A DNA stretch of 64,000 bases, from NCBI RefSeq assembly GCF_004362515.1, contig NZ_SNXU01000001.1, forward strand, positions 6,200,001 to 6,264,000, written 5' to 3'. Numbering within the stretch: the stretch's first letter is position 1; each line of letters opens with the position of its first letter. This stretch comes from Actinokineospora alba (GTDB lineage: Bacteria; Actinomycetota; Actinomycetes; Mycobacteriales; Pseudonocardiaceae). Below are positions 60,954-64,000 of the stretch, piece after piece. Below the pieces are notes generated by a model, which saw only the letters and a program-made list of their open reading frames with translations, was not told the origin of the DNA and made no database searches. A program made the translations under genes and the position numbers.

Positions 60954-61990
60954 GGGTCGCTCGCTTCTACGCACCGGGAGACCTGCGGCTGCAGGACGTG
61001 CCGGAGCCGACTCCCACGGCAGCCGAGGTCAAGATCCGGGTGCGCAACTGCTCCACGTGCGGGACCGACGTGAAGATCTTCAACCACGGCCACCAGAACC
61101 TCTCGCCGCCGCGGGTCATCGGCCACGAGATCGCCGGTGAGGTGGTCGAGGTCGGGTCCGAAGTGGAGGGATGGGCGGCAGGCGACCGCGTGCAGGTGAT
61201 CGCCGCGGTGCCGTGCGGGATCTGCTACGAGTGCAGCCGCGGCCGGATGACGGTCTGCCCGGACCAGACGTCGGTCGGCTACCAGTACGACGGCGGGTTC
61301 GCCGAGTACCTCATCGTGCCGGAGGCGGTGCTGCGGGTCGACGGGCTCAACCGCATCCCGGACGGCGTGAGCTTCGCCGAGGCATCGGTGGCCGAGCCGC
61401 TGGCCTGCGTGATCAACGGGCAGATGCTCGCCGGGGTGGGCACGGGCGACGTCGTGGTGGTGGTCGGCGCCGGGCCGATCGGATGCCTGCACGTGCGGCT
61501 CGCGCGCGCCCGCGGCGCTCGGCAGGTGTTCCTCGCGGACCTGAACAGGGGCAGGCTCGACATGTCCGCCGCCGTCGTGCGGCCGGACGCGGCCATCTGC
61601 GGGTCCGAAGTGGACATCGCCGACGAGGTGCTGAAGCTGACCGACGGCCGCGGCGCGGACGTGGTGATCACCGCGGCCGCGTCCGGTGCCGCCCAGCAGG
61701 ACGCGCTGCAGATGACCGCGCGGGGCGGTCGGATCAGCTTCTTCGGCGGCCTGCCCAAGACCGCGCCGACCATCACCCTGGACTCCAACCTGGTGCACTA
61801 CCGCGAACTCGCCATCGTGGGAGCCAACGGCTCCAGCCCCGCCGACAACCGGGACGCGCTCGACCTCATCGCCTCCGGCGGCGTGCCCGTGCTCGACCTG
61901 ATCACCCACCGGCTGCCGCTGTCGCAGGTGTCGGAGGCGATCAGGATCGTGGCGGCGGGGGAAGGGATCAAGGTCACCATCGAGCCGTGA
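60950..61990 (+). CDS. Zinc-dependent polyol (phosphate) dehydrogenase
   Basis: A 346-residue medium-chain zinc dehydrogenase of the sorbitol/threonine/galactitol-phosphate dehydrogenase group. Catalytic zinc ligands are in CSTCGTDVKIF and GHEIAGEVVEVG; the four-Cys structural zinc loop is partly kept (CGICYECSRGRMTVC). VVVVGAGPIGCLHVRLARA is the NAD-binding motif. In the PTS operon it probably oxidises the imported polyol phosphate to a ketose phosphate, replacing the long-chain MtlD usually found with mannitol PTS. The exact polyol is uncertain. Confidence 0.85.
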   Translation: MRVARFYAPGDLRLQDVPEPTPTAAEVKIRVRNCSTCGTDVKIFNHGHQNLSPPRVIGHEIAGEVVEVGSEVEGWAAGDRVQVIAAVPCGICYECSRGRMTVCPDQTSVGYQYDGGFAEYLIVPEAVLRVDGLNRIPDGVSFAEASVAEPLACVINGQMLAGVGTGDVVVVVGAGPIGCLHVRLARARGARQVFLADLNRGRLDMSAAVVRPDAAICGSEVDIADEVLKLTDGRGADVVITAAASGAAQQDALQMTARGGRISFFGGLPKTAPTITLDSNLVHYRELAIVGANGSSPADNRDALDLIASGGVPVLDLITHRLPLSQVSEAIRIVAAGEGIKVTIEP

Positions 61991-62000
61991 CCAGTCCGCC

Positions 62001-62025
62001 TCACGGTCCCCTTAGGCGGCGGTCG
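62001..62025 (+). repeat. 25-bp repeat, copy 2
   Basis: An exact reverse-complement match of 10381-10405. Here it follows the dehydrogenase stop by 10 bases and precedes the Nudix gene. Just before it CCGCCT could pair with AGGCGG inside it, forming a small hairpin that is not possible in copy 1. Confidence 0.8.
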
Positions 62026-62107
62026 AATGTCCATCACAGTGGTCGGGTCTCGGCGATAGGGTGCGGGCTGGGGGTTACCCCGGCCCGCACCCGCCCGAAG
62101 GGAATCC

Positions 62108-62536
62108 ATGTCCGCGAACCCGCGCAAGACCCGGCTCGCCGCCTACGTGATCTGTGTCGACGACGGCAAGGTGCTGCTCTCGCGCTGGGTCAGCCCGAAA
62201 GGCCCGGTGTGGATGCTGCCCGGCGGCGGGGTCGACTTCGGCGAGCACCCGATGGACGGCGCGATCCGCGAGGTCGAAGAGGAAACCGGGTATATCGCCG
62301 AAATCGACACCCTGCTCGGCATCGACACGATCGTGCGACCGGACTTCCACGGCGTGCGCGTGATCTACGAGGGACGGGTCGTCGGCGGGGAACTGCGGTT
62401 CGAGGTCGGCGGCAGCTCGGACATGGCCGCCTGGTTCGACCTCGACGAGGTCGCCGACCTGGTCCACGCCGAGATGCTCGACACCGCACTGGCCCTGCTG
62501 CGCACCCGACCGGCGACGGGTCGACTGGCCAGTTGA
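62108..62536 (+). CDS. Nudix hydrolase, paralogue 2
   Basis: A 142-residue Nudix protein, closely similar in sequence to the gene at 48351-48791. The Nudix box is GGGVDFGEHPMDGAIREV, continuing EEETGY, with all catalytic acids. KTRLAAYVICVDDGKVLLSRW is the N-terminal strand region. Substrate unknown. It stands alone after the PTS operon, and the second copy of the 25-bp repeat lies upstream. Confidence 0.88.
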   Translation: MSANPRKTRLAAYVICVDDGKVLLSRWVSPKGPVWMLPGGGVDFGEHPMDGAIREVEEETGYIAEIDTLLGIDTIVRPDFHGVRVIYEGRVVGGELRFEVGGSSDMAAWFDLDEVADLVHAEMLDTALALLRTRPATGRLAS

Positions 62537-62607
62537 GTTTCCGGGGGTGAAATCTCGTCCCCGATCGGGCAATGGCTGATCACCGTGTCCCCTGGTGAGA
62601 TGATCAG

Positions 62608-63450
62608 ATGACCAAGCACGACACCGCCAGGGACCGCGCGATCGGCAGCCTGTTCGCCGAACTGCGCGCGGCAGCCGAAATGAGCACCTCGGTCGCGGCC
62701 GAGAAGGCGGGCTTCTCCAACGCCAGCCTGAATCGGATGGAGAACGGCATCCGCCCGACCAGCCCCGAATCCGCCGCCGCCCTCTTGACCGTCTACGCCG
62801 TCCCCAAACTTGAACGCAAACGCATCCTCACACTGATCAGCAGCCCACTGTCACCGACCTGGTGGAGCCTGCTCTCCGCCATCCGCGTGACCAAGCAGCC
62901 CATCCTGGCGGCGTTCGAAGCGCAGGCCACCTGGATCTCGCACGTCAACATGGTTCGAATACCCGGCTTGCTGCAAACCCCCAGCTACATCCGCACTTTG
63001 GTGCACGCCGTCGGAATCGGCGGCGAGGAAGCCGAGCATGGCATCAAGGCTCGGTTGGAGCGGCAGGCAGTTCTCCGGAAGCCACGAGCGCCCAAGTACC
63101 TCGCCATGCTGGACGAGTCCGCCCTTCGGCGGATCGTCGGAAGCGCCCAGGTGATGGCCGAACAGGTCCAGCACCTCGCCGACCTAGCAGAACTGCCACA
63201 CATCGACATTCGTGTGGCCCCCTTCGATCTGCCCAGGTGGGAAGGTTCCGACAGCAACTACGGCCTCCTGCAATTCAGCAAGGCGCCGACAGTGCTGCAC
63301 TTCGATACCTCGGTCATGATCTTCACTGATGACCCTGGTGAAGTCGGGAAGTGTCACGCAAGTCTGGATAAGATGCTCGGAGAAGCACTGAGTTCAGCCG
63401 AATCGGTGAAGTTCCTCCGCCGCGTGGCCCTCGAATACCGACGAAGGTGA
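62608..63450 (+). CDS. XRE-family regulator with DUF5753
   Basis: A 280-residue regulator. An XRE-type helix-turn-helix (residues 12-65: STSVAAEKAGFSNASLNRME) is followed by a DUF5753 domain (residues 85-275), including PGLLQTPSYIRTL, LDESALRRIVGS and LPHIDIRVAPFD. Such proteins are very numerous in Streptomyces and relatives and are nearly always next to a DUF397 gene, as here. They form a regulator pair, thought to affect development or antibiotic production in some cases. Confidence 0.93.
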   Translation: MTKHDTARDRAIGSLFAELRAAAEMSTSVAAEKAGFSNASLNRMENGIRPTSPESAAALLTVYAVPKLERKRILTLISSPLSPTWWSLLSAIRVTKQPILAAFEAQATWISHVNMVRIPGLLQTPSYIRTLVHAVGIGGEEAEHGIKARLERQAVLRKPRAPKYLAMLDESALRRIVGSAQVMAEQVQHLADLAELPHIDIRVAPFDLPRWEGSDSNYGLLQFSKAPTVLHFDTSVMIFTDDPGEVGKCHASLDKMLGEALSSAESVKFLRRVALEYRRR

Positions 63451-63456
63451 AACACG

Positions 63457-63639
63457 ATGGATCTTGATCACGCACGGTGGCGCAAGTCCAGCCGCAGCAC
63501 TGGCGACACGGAAACAGAGTGTGTCGAGGTCGCGTTCGTGCCGGGGACCGTGGGTGTGCGGGATTCCAAGAAGCCTGAGGCGGGCGCGCTGGTCGTCTCC
63601 GAGCGAGCCTGGCGATCGGCCCTAGTCAGCTTCCGCTGA
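63457..63639 (+). CDS. DUF397 protein
   Basis: A 60-residue protein starting MDLDHARWRKSSRSTGD, the DUF397 pattern, with NCVEV-like ECVEVAF and VGVRDSKKPEAGALVVS. It pairs with the preceding XRE/DUF5753 gene, only 6 bases away. DUF397 proteins are thought to be the small partner of the regulator. Confidence 0.95.
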   Translation: MDLDHARWRKSSRSTGDTETECVEVAFVPGTVGVRDSKKPEAGALVVSERAWRSALVSFR

Positions 63640-63641
63640 GC

Positions 63642-64000
63642 GTGGAGTTCATCGAGGCCGTGCGAGCCGGGTTGGCCGAGGTCGGCGACCCGGCGCGGGC
63701 ACCCGAGATGCAGCGCTACATGAAGTCCGACATGCCCTTCCGCGGCGTCCCCAAGCCCGAGCGGACGGCACTGGTCCGCACCCTGTTCGCCGAGCACGTC
63801 TTCACCGACCGCGCCGACTGGATCGCCGCCGTCACCGAACTCTGGCGCGACGCCACGTACCGCGAGGAGCGCTACGTCGCCCTCGACCTGCTCGCCCACA
63901 AGCGTTACACCCCCTGGAACGGCCTCGACCTACTCCCCCTCTACGAGGAAATGATCGTCACCGGGGCCTGGTGGGACTTCGTCGACGAGCTCGCTGCCCG
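63642..64000 (+). CDS. DNA alkylation repair protein (AlkD-like), 3'-truncated by window edge
   Basis: An open frame from GTG 63642 runs to the window end (about 119 residues seen). It starts MEFIEAVRAGLAEVGDPARA and includes MQRYMKSDMPFRGVPKPERTA (the YMK....F.G...P.R motif), then WIAAVTELWRDATYREERYVA and WWDFVDELAA, as in the HEAT-repeat DNA glycosylase AlkD family. It should remove bulky or positively charged alkyl adducts from DNA. The end lies beyond the window. Confidence 0.88.
   Translation, partial: MEFIEAVRAGLAEVGDPARAPEMQRYMKSDMPFRGVPKPERTALVRTLFAEHVFTDRADWIAAVTELWRDATYREERYVALDLLAHKRYTPWNGLDLLPLYEEMIVTGAWWDFVDELAA

Noticed and set aside
62948..62967. A GGTTCGAATACCC stretch like a tRNA T-loop
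   Set aside because: It lies inside the XRE/DUF5753 gene, with no acceptor or anticodon stem around it.

Overview
The window reads as chromosome of a high-GC actinobacterium, most probably of the order Pseudonocardiales. This rests on very high G+C, frequent GTG/TTG starts, actinobacterial marker genes (rbpA, whiA, opcA, a DUF397 gene beside an XRE/DUF5753 regulator) and a gene order that follows the Mycobacterium core: heme A synthesis/qor/ctaB, tkt-tal-zwf-opcA-pgl, secG-tpi-pgk-gap, whiA-yvcK-rapZ-uvrC, then the riboflavin genes and rpe. No rRNA, tRNA or CRISPR array was seen.

Layout. 1-11.4 kb: the 3' part of ctaA, qor, a secreted hydrolase, an FKBP lipoprotein, an unassigned three-gene cassette (two-TM protein, cupin-like protein, HD protein), gntK, a LigD-type polymerase gene whose N-terminal phosphoesterase domain survives only as a decayed remnant, and ctaB. 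11.7-20.1 kb: a tightly overlapping operon tkt-tal-pgi-zwf-opcA-pgl for the pentose phosphate pathway. 20.3-26 kb: a tandem-domain glycerophosphodiesterase, a fused PabA/PabB and an orphan sensor kinase. 26-30 kb: rbpA, secG, tpiA, pgk and gap. 30.9-35.7 kb: whiA-yvcK-rapZ-uvrC. 35.8-41.3 kb: a YtrA-like GntR/ABC operon, a methyltransferase, a lipoprotein, a Rieske protein, a MazEF-type pair and a PH-domain protein. 41.3-47.6 kb: rib genes and rpe, with a TnpB element inserted between ribBA and ribH. 47.7-57.4 kb: accessory enzymes and regulators, a subtilase, a TetR-controlled DrrAB-type exporter and a large LuxR regulator. 58-62 kb: a SorC-type regulator with a mannitol-type PTS and a polyol dehydrogenase. 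62-64 kb: a second Nudix enzyme, an XRE/DUF397 pair and the start of an AlkD-like gene.

The most unusual signal is a family of three long hairpin elements of about 130-140 bp (20152-20290, 30315-30456, and 30620-30749 on the opposite strand). They share a purine-rich core, while their stems differ by paired, compensating changes; this points to selection on a folded structure, either an RNA or a DNA hairpin. A 25-bp identical sequence also occurs in two gaps 51 kb apart. The window holds several clear gene relics (LigD phosphoesterase domain, ArsR-SRPBCC, a VOC-domain tail, a frameshifted membrane protein), and well-formed operators lie beside the TetR/DrrAB, GntR/ABC, SorC/PTS and WYL/RidA genes.

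Functionally the core part links central carbon flow (glycolysis, pentose phosphate pathway, gluconate entry, YvcK/RapZ control) with flavin synthesis and heme A synthesis. The accessory part adds sugar import, drug export and local regulators.
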